Notes under the pieces: model-generated
Told to the model about the DNA's origin: nothing
The model's input: the letters and a program-made list of their open reading frames with translations, nothing else
Database searches by the model: none
In this document: piece by piece, positions 54,290 to 61,265 of the stretch
How the letters are laid out: every line of letters begins with the position of its first letter
How positions within the stretch are numbered: position 1 is the stretch's first letter
Position numbers and translations under genes: made by a program
Origin: Arthrobacter sp. ES3-54
GTDB taxonomy: Bacteria > Actinomycetota > Actinomycetes > Actinomycetales > Micrococcaceae
Direction of reading: 5' to 3'
NCBI RefSeq assembly: GCF_029504395.1
Contig: NZ_JAQFIF010000006.1
Span: 186,001 to 250,000 of the forward strand
DNA length: 64,000 bases

Positions 54290-54357
54290 TATGACGTACA
54301 GGGCTTGGAGGATCCTCGCGATCGCATGTGCCTGCGCCGCTACTTATGACTGACTGA
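54290..54357 (-). pseudogene. Remnant of a STAS-domain gene
   Basis: About 64 bp closely matching the intact STAS gene (antisense ACGTACAGGGC-TGGAGG-TCCTCGC). Read on the minus strand it gives S-stop-VAAQAHAIARILQALYV against AEVAAQGHVTARSLQALYV, with an in-frame TAA replacing the Glu codon. The rest of the gene is gone. It is the decayed half of a duplicated STAS/phosphatase cassette. Confidence 0.75.
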
Positions 54358-54434
54358 ACATGCTGATCCATGCACAGCTAGACTCGGAAACCATGCCGCT
54401 GGCCAGAGTCTCGCTAATGGAAGTTGGTTAAACC

Positions 54435-55025
54435 TTGCAATCGCCCCGCCCCGTTCGGATCCTGACGGTCTGCACCGGCAACATCTGCCGCTCGCCGGTG
54501 GCCGAGCGCCTGCTGCAAGCTGGCCTGGACCAGGTGCAACCCGGTTCCTTTGAGGTGCGGAGCGCCGGCACTCGGGCGATGGTGGGCGAGCCGATCCAGC
54601 CGCTCTCTGCGGACATCATCAGGACCTATGGCGGAACGCCGGACGGCTTTGCGGCCCGGCAACTCACGCCAGCGATCCTCAAGGAGTCCGATCTGGTGTT
54701 GACGATGACCGCTAGGCATCGCGGTGAGGTGATGCAGATGGATGCCTCATTGCTGAAGCGCACCTTTACTATCCGCGAGTTCGCCCGAATGCTTGAGGTC
54801 CTTGAGCAGCGCGACGTGCCCTCCCCTACCAGTGACATTTCGGCCTTTTGGCGGGAACTCCCCGGCCAGGCGGCGTCAGTAAGGCACTTGGCACTGCCCA
54901 AGGACGCCTCCGACAACGACGTTGTGGATCCCTACCGAGGCGGGCAGGAGTCCTACGACCAGATGATGGACGAACTCGCCCCGGCCATCCTCGCCGTTCT
55001 GCGGTTCGCACGCCACCGCAGCTGA
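54435..55025 (+). CDS. Low-molecular-weight protein-tyrosine phosphatase
   Basis: 196-aa LMW-PTP of the Wzb/PtpA type. P-loop VCTGNICRSP with nucleophile Cys13, and the general-acid region NDVVDPYRG near residue 160. Expected to dephosphorylate tyrosines, often of envelope polysaccharide machinery; LCP glycan ligases follow 800 bp downstream. The TTG start has GGAAG 11 nt upstream. A fragment of a second copy lies at 55580-55740. Confidence 0.88.
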   Translation: MQSPRPVRILTVCTGNICRSPVAERLLQAGLDQVQPGSFEVRSAGTRAMVGEPIQPLSADIIRTYGGTPDGFAARQLTPAILKESDLVLTMTARHRGEVMQMDASLLKRTFTIREFARMLEVLEQRDVPSPTSDISAFWRELPGQAASVRHLALPKDASDNDVVDPYRGGQESYDQMMDELAPAILAVLRFARHRS

Positions 55026-55040
55026 GTCGGGTGCTTGTAT

Positions 55041-55373
55041 CTAGGCCGCCGCCGCCAGCCTTCGAACCCGGGGAACGGAGGCCGCTTCCGCCGGCGCTAC
55101 GATGCTGAGCTGGCATTCTGACTGAAGCGGATCAATGGCGGGCGGCAGGTGGTGGGAGGCCGAGCACTCCCGCAACTGCTCGAGGGCCGCCGGTTCCACC
55201 ACGGCGTGGCTGACATCCAACACCAAATGGAGTCCTTCCCTCAGGTGGTTTGCCCGCTTGACCACCACGTACAGGGCCTGGAGGCTCCTCGCCGTCACAT
55301 GTCCCTGTGCTGCTACTTCTGCCTGGCCGCAATCGAGGTCGAGCCTGACAAGAACCCGTAGTTTGTGGTTCAC
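55041..55373 (-). CDS. STAS-domain protein
   Basis: 110-aa protein with the beta-alpha pattern of a STAS domain (LRVLVRLDLDCGQAEVAAQG, LQALYVVVKRANHL, LHLVLDVSHAVVEPAALEQL). Such small proteins can act as anti-sigma antagonists, but the phosphorylatable Ser/Thr is not obvious. GTG 55373 has AGGGG upstream and starts right at the domain. Convergent with the phosphatase gene, 15 bp apart. Confidence 0.72.
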   Translation of the reverse strand: MNHKLRVLVRLDLDCGQAEVAAQGHVTARSLQALYVVVKRANHLREGLHLVLDVSHAVVEPAALEQLRECSASHHLPPAIDPLQSECQLSIVAPAEAASVPRVRRLAAAA

Positions 55374-55402
55374 AACGATTCCCCTGTTCGTGCATTTACC
55401 GC

Positions 55403-55448
55403 TTGGCCGCGACGCTGCGACCGCTTTGGCCGCGACGCTGCGACCGCA
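55403..55448. repeat. 23-bp perfect tandem duplication
   Basis: TTGGCCGCGACGCTGCGACC-GCT followed by the same with final A, in the upstream region of the STAS gene. Confidence 0.85.
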
Positions 55449-55481
55449 ACCCAGCCTAGGCAGGGAGTGTGACGCAGGCAA

Positions 55482-55799
55482 CAGGGCGCTTCATATCGGG
55501 GAAACCTCGCGTTATGTGCCGGTTTGTTGGCGAAAAAGTGTTGATCGGTGGGCCCGGTGTATTGTAAAGGAGGCCCCACGGCGGCCATCCGGCACCTGGC
55601 CCTGGTCCAGGACGCAACGGAGAGCGACGTCGTGGCCTCTTACCGCCACGGCGAGGAACTGCATCCACCGGATGCAGGACGCGCCAGCGCGGCCAGCCAG
55701 TGCACTCTGCGTTTCGCGCCCCTCAATACTCCGGCGCGGCCCGCCTGAGTACTGACAGCCAGAATCCGGGCACCAGGCCCGGCCGACTTAGAGGAACTC
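55482..55799. other. Intergenic stretch holding a phosphatase-gene remnant
   Basis: 318 bp between the STAS gene region and the first LCP gene. Apart from the phosphatase fragment (55580-55740) and an AGAGGA ribosome site before 55800, nothing recognisable was seen. Confidence 0.5.
55580..55740 (+). pseudogene. Remnant of a tyrosine-phosphatase gene 3' end
   Basis: Translates as AAIRHLALVQDATESDVVASYRHGEEL, matching AASVRHLALPKDASDNDVVDPYRGGQES of the intact phosphatase, then shifts frame (RMQDAPARPASAL against QMMDELAPAILAV). The catalytic P-loop half is missing and the general-acid Asp is lost (DPYRG to ASYRH), so it is not functional. Confidence 0.8.
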
Positions 55800-56858
55800 A
55801 TGACACACCCCTTCGACAGCCCAGACGACGTCCGCGGGGCGGAAACCCGCGAGCGGCGGCCCGTGAAGAAACGCCGAGGCCGCAAGGTGCTGATCGCCGT
55901 CGCCGTCGTGGTGGCGCTCGTCGCGGTGGTGGCTGGCGGCTACCTCTTCAACCTTGCACGGACCTTCGACTCCGGCACGAGCAAGATTGACCAGGCCTTC
56001 CCGGAGGAGTCCACACGCCCGCAGAAGACAAATACCGCGATGAACATCCTGGTGATGGGCAGCGACAGCCGCGGCGCCACCGAGTCTGATGCCGCGGGCG
56101 GAACGCCCACGAGCCAGCGCGCGGACACACTGATGCTCATGCACATCCCGGCGGACCGCAAGAACATCTACACCATGTCCATCATGCGCGACCTCTGGGT
56201 GGACATCCCCGGTCACGGCGAGGCGAAGATCAACTCGGCGCTGGCTCTCGGCGGCACACCCCTGATGGTGCAGACCATCGAGTCGATCTTCCAGCAGCGC
56301 ATCGATCACGTGGCGATGATCGACTTCGAGGGCTTCAAGGGACTCACAGACGCGCTGGGTGGGGTGAGCGTGAATATCAAGGTGCCGTTCACGTCGACCG
56401 CACTGCCGGGCCAGTCCTTCGCCCCGGGCCAGCACACCTTCAATGGAACAGAAGCCCTGGCCTTCGTGCGCGAACGCCACGCCTACGCGGACGGCGACTA
56501 CCAGCGGGTCCGCAACCAGCAGGAGTTCCTGCGGGCCATCATCAAGAAGTCGATCGCCGGCCAGACACTGAGCAACCCGATCACGATCAACAACATGGTG
56601 GGCGCCGTCTCGCCGTTCGTCACGGTCGACAAGACCCTGGACTCGGGCGCCGTGGCAGGGCTGGGGCTCGAGCTCAAGGACATCCGGGCGCAGAACACCG
56701 TCATGTTCACGCTGCCAACCGGCGGCATCGGAACGTCCACGGACGGCCAGTCGATCGTGCTGACCGACCCGAACGCCATTCACGACATTTCCGCGGCGAT
56801 GGCCTCGGATTCCCTGGGCGAGTACGTCGCCTTGAACAAGTTCGAGAACGGGAACTGA
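55800..56858 (+). CDS. LytR-CpsA-Psr (LCP) family glycopolymer ligase
   Basis: 352 aa: short basic cytoplasmic tail (KKRRGRK), one span (VLIAVAVVVALVAVVAGGYLF, residues 30-50), then the LCP domain. Phosphate-binding residues are visible in NILVMGSDSRG, QRADTLMLMHI, SIMRDLWVDIPG and RVRNQQEFLRA. LCP enzymes attach polyprenyl-linked cell-wall glycopolymers to peptidoglycan outside the membrane. AGAGGA precedes the ATG. A paralogue follows directly. Confidence 0.92.
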   Translation: MTHPFDSPDDVRGAETRERRPVKKRRGRKVLIAVAVVVALVAVVAGGYLFNLARTFDSGTSKIDQAFPEESTRPQKTNTAMNILVMGSDSRGATESDAAGGTPTSQRADTLMLMHIPADRKNIYTMSIMRDLWVDIPGHGEAKINSALALGGTPLMVQTIESIFQQRIDHVAMIDFEGFKGLTDALGGVSVNIKVPFTSTALPGQSFAPGQHTFNGTEALAFVRERHAYADGDYQRVRNQQEFLRAIIKKSIAGQTLSNPITINNMVGAVSPFVTVDKTLDSGAVAGLGLELKDIRAQNTVMFTLPTGGIGTSTDGQSIVLTDPNAIHDISAAMASDSLGEYVALNKFENGN

Positions 56859-56933
56859 GTCCCGCCAAGTGATGCGCCAGGAGAGGCCCTTGGACCCTTA
56901 GTCCGCGGCGGGCAGCGGTGGTAGCGTCCGTTC

Positions 56934-58043
56934 ATGGGGAACGATCCGGAGCCAGCAGACGCGGCTTCCGCGGCGTCCCCGCCCCCTCCCGCGTCCCCCG
57001 CGGCGGGCCGCCGTCGTCCGATTATTCTGCTCCTGGGGGCGCTGCTCGCCGTGGTCGTGGCCGTCGCGGCGTACGTCCTCACCGGGCAGCGGCCCGGGGG
57101 CCCCGCTCCGGCCGAAGGCACGGTGCCGACCGCCACCCCGGCCGCCGCTACTGCGAGGGCACCGAGCCCCGCGCCCTCCCCGCCACCTAGCCCCACGCCC
57201 GCGCCGGAACCACCCGCCGTCGCCCTCAACATCTTGCTGATCGGGAGCGACAGCCGGGTGAATGAACGGGCGGTGGCCGCCGGCGGCTCCGCCTCCGACC
57301 AGCGCGGGGACGCCCTCGTGCTGATCCACCTCCCGGCGGACCGGAAGAGCGTCTACGGCATCTCGATCATGCGCGACCTATGGGTGAAAATCCCCGGCCA
57401 AGGAACCGCGAAAGTGAACGCCGGACTTGAACTGGGCGGGCTGCCGCTGATGACGAAGACGGTGGAGGCGCTGCTGGGCCAGCACATCGACCACACCGTG
57501 ATGTTGGACTTTCAGGGTTTTGCGGCCCTGACAGACGCGCTGGGCGGCGTCGACGTCAACGTCAAGCAGGCATTCACCAGCACGGCCGATGACAGGGTGT
57601 ATTTTCGGGCGGGCGTGAACCGACTCAACGGGCTGCAGGCCCTGGCCTTTGTCCGCGAGCGCCATGCCTTCACCGACGGCGACTACCAGCGGGTCCGGAA
57701 CCAGCAAACTTTCCTGAAAGCCGTCATGGCCAAGATGGCATCCGAACGCAGGCTGGCGGACCGTGACACCGTCCGCAAACTCATCAAAACCGTGCTGCCG
57801 CACGTGACCTTGGACGCAAGCTTCACCCTCAAGTCGCTGGAGAACCTCGCCTTCACCCTCCGCAACACAGCGCCGGGACGTGGCGTGTTCTTCACGCTGC
57901 CGACCGCCGGCACCGGAACCAGCCCGGACGGCCAGTCGATTGTCCTGCAGGACCCGTCCGCGACGGCCGGCCTCTCCGCCGCGCTGGGCTCGGGAAAGCT
58001 TGCCGGGTACGTGGCGGCCCGCAATCTGCAGAACGGCAATTGA
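56934..58043 (+). CDS. Second LCP family glycopolymer ligase
   Basis: 369 aa, clear paralogue of the preceding gene (shared GSDSR, IMRDLWV, LDALGGV-like TDALGGVDVNVK, ALAFVRERHA, DGDYQRVRNQQ and GQSIVL). One span (PIILLLGALLAVVVAVAAYVL) is followed by a long Pro/Ala/Thr linker (residues about 52-95) reaching into the wall. TAGCGT lies 6 nt before ATG 56934, so despite the 75-bp gap it seems to have its own leaderless promoter. Confidence 0.92.
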   Translation: MGNDPEPADAASAASPPPPASPAAGRRRPIILLLGALLAVVVAVAAYVLTGQRPGGPAPAEGTVPTATPAAATARAPSPAPSPPPSPTPAPEPPAVALNILLIGSDSRVNERAVAAGGSASDQRGDALVLIHLPADRKSVYGISIMRDLWVKIPGQGTAKVNAGLELGGLPLMTKTVEALLGQHIDHTVMLDFQGFAALTDALGGVDVNVKQAFTSTADDRVYFRAGVNRLNGLQALAFVRERHAFTDGDYQRVRNQQTFLKAVMAKMASERRLADRDTVRKLIKTVLPHVTLDASFTLKSLENLAFTLRNTAPGRGVFFTLPTAGTGTSPDGQSIVLQDPSATAGLSAALGSGKLAGYVAARNLQNGN

Positions 58044-58070
58044 GGCGCCGCTCTTCGGTACATTGGGTCC

Positions 58071-60287
58071 ATGACCCAGACTCCCGCCCAGCCGTCCCAT
58101 CAGCCCCCCGTCGCCCGAAAAGTTCCCTCGGTGCGCACCCACCACGGCGACGCGTTCGAGGACAATTACGAGTGGCTGCGGGACAAGGAATCCGCCGAGG
58201 TGGTGGACCTGCTCAAGGCGGAAAACACTTACCAGGAGACGGTGACCGCCCACCAGGAGCCGCTGCGCGAGGCCATCTTCCAGGAGATCAAGGGCCGCAC
58301 CCAGGAAACGGACCTCTCCGTCCCGAACCGCAAAGACGGCTGGTGGTACTACACCCGCTCGGTCGAGGGCAAGGAGTACGGCATCCACTGCCGCGTGCGC
58401 GGCCAGGAAACCGGAGACCGCGTCGCGGACTGGACTCCCCCGGCCGTGGAGGCCGGTGTCGCCATCCCCGGCGAGGAGGTCCTCCTCGATGGCAACCTCG
58501 AGGCCGAGGGCAAACCGTTCTTCGCCGTGGGCGGGGCGGCCACCACGATCGACGGCACGCTCTACGCCTACGCCGTGGACAACGCCGGCGACGAGCGCTT
58601 CACGCTGCGCATCAAGGACCTGCGCACCGGCGTGCTGCTGCCGGACGTGATCGAGAACGTCTTCTACGGCATCTCCTTCTCCCCCGACGGCACGCGGATC
58701 TTCTATACCGTGGTGGACGAATCCTGGCGGCCGTACCAGGTGAAGTCCCACGAACTCGGCACACCCGTCAGCGAGGACGCGGTGATCTATCAGGAGGACG
58801 ACGTCGCCATGTGGCTCGGATTCGAGCTCTCGGCCGACCGGCGCCACCTTGTGCTCAGCATCGGCTGCTCCGAGTTCAGCGAAACCCGCCTGCTGCGCTT
58901 TGACGACTTCGACGCCGGACTGCGCACCGTGATCTCCCGCGACGAGCGCATCCTGTACGAGGCCGAGCCGTTCCTGCTGGCGGACGCATCTGGCCGGAGC
59001 CAGGAGCGGATCCTGCTCACCCACAACAAGGACGCCATCAATTCCATGGTCTCGCTCGTGGACCCGGCCGAGCTCGCCAAGCCGCTCGCCGAACAGCACT
59101 GGGACACCGTCGTCGCCCATTCCGACCAGGTCCGCGTCAACGGCGCCGGGGTCACCTCCACCCACGCGGTGGTCTCCATCCGCAAGGACACCATCGAACG
59201 GGTCCAGGTCCTGCCCCTGGCCGGCCTGGGCACCGCGGAGCAGGGCGCCGCGGTGGAACCTGCGTTCGACGAGGAGCTGTACACCGCCGGCATTGCGGGC
59301 TCGGACTACGAGGCCCCCGTCATCCGGATGGGCTATACCTCCTACTTCACGCCGTCCCGGGTCTACGACTTCGTGCTGCCCACCCCGGAGCAACCGGGCG
59401 GTGAACTCCTGCTGCGCAAGGAGAGCCCGGTGCTGGGCGGCTACTCGCCGTCGGACTACGTCGCCACCCGGGAATGGGCCACCGCCGGGGACGGGACGAA
59501 GGTTCCCCTCTCGGTGCTCCGCCACGCCTCCGTGCGGCAGGATTCGACGGCGGCCGGTCTGGTGTACGGCTACGGCTCGTACGAACTGAGCATGGATCCG
59601 GGCTTCGGGATTCCCCGGCTGTCCCTGCTGGACCGGGGCATCGTGTTCGTGATTGCCCACATCCGTGGCGGCGGCGAGTTGGGCCGGCACTGGTACGACG
59701 ACGGCAAGAAGCTGCACAAGAAGAACACGTTCACGGACTTCATCGCGGCCACGGACTGGCTCGCCGGATCCGGCTGGGTGGACCCGGGCCGGATCGCCGC
59801 GATGGGCGGCTCCGCCGGTGGCCTGCTGATGGGCGCGGTCGCCAACCTGGCGCCGGAAAAGTATGCGGCGATTGTTGCCGCCGTCCCGTTCGTGGACGCG
59901 CTGACCACCATCCTGGACCCCGAGCTGCCGCTCTCGGCGCTGGAGTGGGAGGAATGGGGCAACCCGATCACGGATCCGGACGTGTACGCGTACATGAAGT
60001 CGTACACGCCGTACGAGAACGTCCGCGCCGTGGCGTACCCGAAGATCGCCGCGGTCACCAGCTTCAACGACACCCGCGTGCTCTACGTGGAGCCGGCCAA
60101 ATGGGTGCAGCGGCTGCGCGAAGTCAACACTGGAAGCGAGCCGATTGTCCTGAAGATCGAGATGGAAGGCGGCCACGGCGGCGCCTCGGGCCGGTACGTG
60201 CAGTGGCGCGAACGGGCCTGGGACTACGCGTTCGTCGCCGATTCCCTTGGCGCCACTGAACTGTTCCCGGGAGCGGGAGTGAAATAG
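58071..60287 (+). CDS. ptrB: Oligopeptidase B (S9A prolyl-oligopeptidase family)
   Basis: 738-aa cytoplasmic serine peptidase cutting after basic residues in short peptides. The N-terminal beta-propeller (YEWLRDKESAEVVDLLKAEN; GWWYYTRSVEGKEYGIHCR) caps the C-terminal alpha/beta-hydrolase with nucleophile near Ser581 in GGSAGGLLMG and the His in EGGHGGASGR. TACATT lies 6 nt before ATG 58071 (likely leaderless). A family A palindrome follows 13 bp after the stop. Confidence 0.94.
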   Translation: MTQTPAQPSHQPPVARKVPSVRTHHGDAFEDNYEWLRDKESAEVVDLLKAENTYQETVTAHQEPLREAIFQEIKGRTQETDLSVPNRKDGWWYYTRSVEGKEYGIHCRVRGQETGDRVADWTPPAVEAGVAIPGEEVLLDGNLEAEGKPFFAVGGAATTIDGTLYAYAVDNAGDERFTLRIKDLRTGVLLPDVIENVFYGISFSPDGTRIFYTVVDESWRPYQVKSHELGTPVSEDAVIYQEDDVAMWLGFELSADRRHLVLSIGCSEFSETRLLRFDDFDAGLRTVISRDERILYEAEPFLLADASGRSQERILLTHNKDAINSMVSLVDPAELAKPLAEQHWDTVVAHSDQVRVNGAGVTSTHAVVSIRKDTIERVQVLPLAGLGTAEQGAAVEPAFDEELYTAGIAGSDYEAPVIRMGYTSYFTPSRVYDFVLPTPEQPGGELLLRKESPVLGGYSPSDYVATREWATAGDGTKVPLSVLRHASVRQDSTAAGLVYGYGSYELSMDPGFGIPRLSLLDRGIVFVIAHIRGGGELGRHWYDDGKKLHKKNTFTDFIAATDWLAGSGWVDPGRIAAMGGSAGGLLMGAVANLAPEKYAAIVAAVPFVDALTTILDPELPLSALEWEEWGNPITDPDVYAYMKSYTPYENVRAVAYPKIAAVTSFNDTRVLYVEPAKWVQRLREVNTGSEPIVLKIEMEGGHGGASGRYVQWRERAWDYAFVADSLGATELFPGAGVK

Positions 60288-60299
60288 CCGAATGTCCCA

Positions 60300-60359
60300 T
60301 CGGTTGCTCCGTAGGCGCCCCTTTGGACGTCCATAAGGGCAGTTGCGGAGCAATCGATG
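60300..60359. repeat. 60-bp palindromic repeat, family A, copy 3
   Basis: TCGGTTGCTCCGTAGG at the left, CAGTTGCGGAGCAATCGATG at the right, with a perfect TGGACGTCCA centre. About 22 of 29 positions of the two halves pair. Directly downstream of ptrB. Confidence 0.88.
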
Positions 60360-60398
60360 GGGCGTCCGATACCCAATTAATGATCATCATGCTTACTA

Positions 60399-60429
60399 TT
60401 GACCGGTGTTAGGCACATCGATGTAGAAA
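60399..60429 (+). promoter_or_regulatory. Possible promoter of the terminal two-gene unit
   Basis: TTGACC at 60399 is followed after 17-19 bp by TGTAGA/TAGAAA (60422-60429). The AT-rich ACCCAATTAATGATCATCAT lies just upstream. Spacing is acceptable but unproven. Confidence 0.35.
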
Positions 60430-60475
60430 CTGCTCACTGGGGGCAGCAGACACCGTGCCGGAGATGGAGCTTGGT

Positions 60476-61258
60476 ATGAGCGTTGAGCAGGGAATGACCC
60501 CGTTGACTGATGATGAGCTGATGGCGCAGGGCGGCACCGCCCTTCCGGACAAGGAGGTCGCCTCCGTCCTGGACCTGAACGCCGACCTGAACCTGGGGAT
60601 CAGCGCCGCGGCGCCGATCGACCTCGGCATCGCCGCCAACGCCAACGTTGCCGCGCCGATTGATGCGGCTGCCTCGGCAAATGTGCTCTCCTTCGGTTCT
60701 GAGTCCCAGGCTCTCGCCGATCAGGGCACCATCATCAACCAGGGTGTCACGGGCGATGCCACCGCAGACTCCACCCAGGACAGCGTCATCGATCAGGGTA
60801 CCGGCACGGATGCCGGGACCGCGGCAGGTCCTGCTGCAGCGCCTGCCGCCTCGGATCCGGCCACGGCCGGTCTCGGCGGCGCCGTACCTGCCGGTACTGT
60901 TCCTGCCGGTGCCGTTCCTGCCGGTGCCACCGGCGTCCTGCCCGATGGCACGGCCCCGGACCTGGGCGGCGCGCCGACGGATGTGGCCGGCGCCGCGGGC
61001 GCCGCGGGTGCCCTCAGCGGCAACCTGCTCAACGTCGACGTGAACCTGGACGCGAACGCCGGCATCGCAGCACCTATCAATGGCGCGGTGGCCGCGAACG
61101 CCAACGTGGCCGCGCCGATCGACGCGGCCGTCGGTGCCAACATCGGCTCGATCGACAGCAACGCGTTCGCCGTCGCCCAGCAGGATGCCATCATCAACCA
61201 GGACATCCATGGCGACGCCACGGCGTCGGCTGACCAGCAGTCCGACCTGAAGCAGTAG
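60476..61258 (+). CDS. Ala/Asn-rich internally duplicated protein, possible substrate of the adjacent M50 protease
   Basis: 260 aa from ATG 60476 (GGAG 8 nt upstream; GTG 60455 and ATG 60464 are possible). Not a family whose function I know. There is no hydrophobic signal peptide. The N terminus MTPLTDDELMAQGGTALPD looks like a double-glycine-type leader. Two related modules (about residues 44-108 and 195-260) share AANANVAAPIDAA, an ADQ/AQQ segment, IINQ and GDATA, separated by an Ala/Gly/Pro spacer with PAGTVPAGAVPAGA repeats. No cysteines. It ends 7 nt before the protease gene, so the two are co-expressed. Confidence 0.7.
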   Translation: MSVEQGMTPLTDDELMAQGGTALPDKEVASVLDLNADLNLGISAAAPIDLGIAANANVAAPIDAAASANVLSFGSESQALADQGTIINQGVTGDATADSTQDSVIDQGTGTDAGTAAGPAAAPAASDPATAGLGGAVPAGTVPAGAVPAGATGVLPDGTAPDLGGAPTDVAGAAGAAGALSGNLLNVDVNLDANAGIAAPINGAVAANANVAAPIDAAVGANIGSIDSNAFAVAQQDAIINQDIHGDATASADQQSDLKQ

Positions 61259-61265
61259 CACCTAG

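Noticed and set aside
57378..60353. Very long open frame (about 990 codons) antisense to ptrB and the second LCP gene
   Set aside because: High-GC shadow: no family motifs, while the plus-strand genes have complete catalytic motifs.
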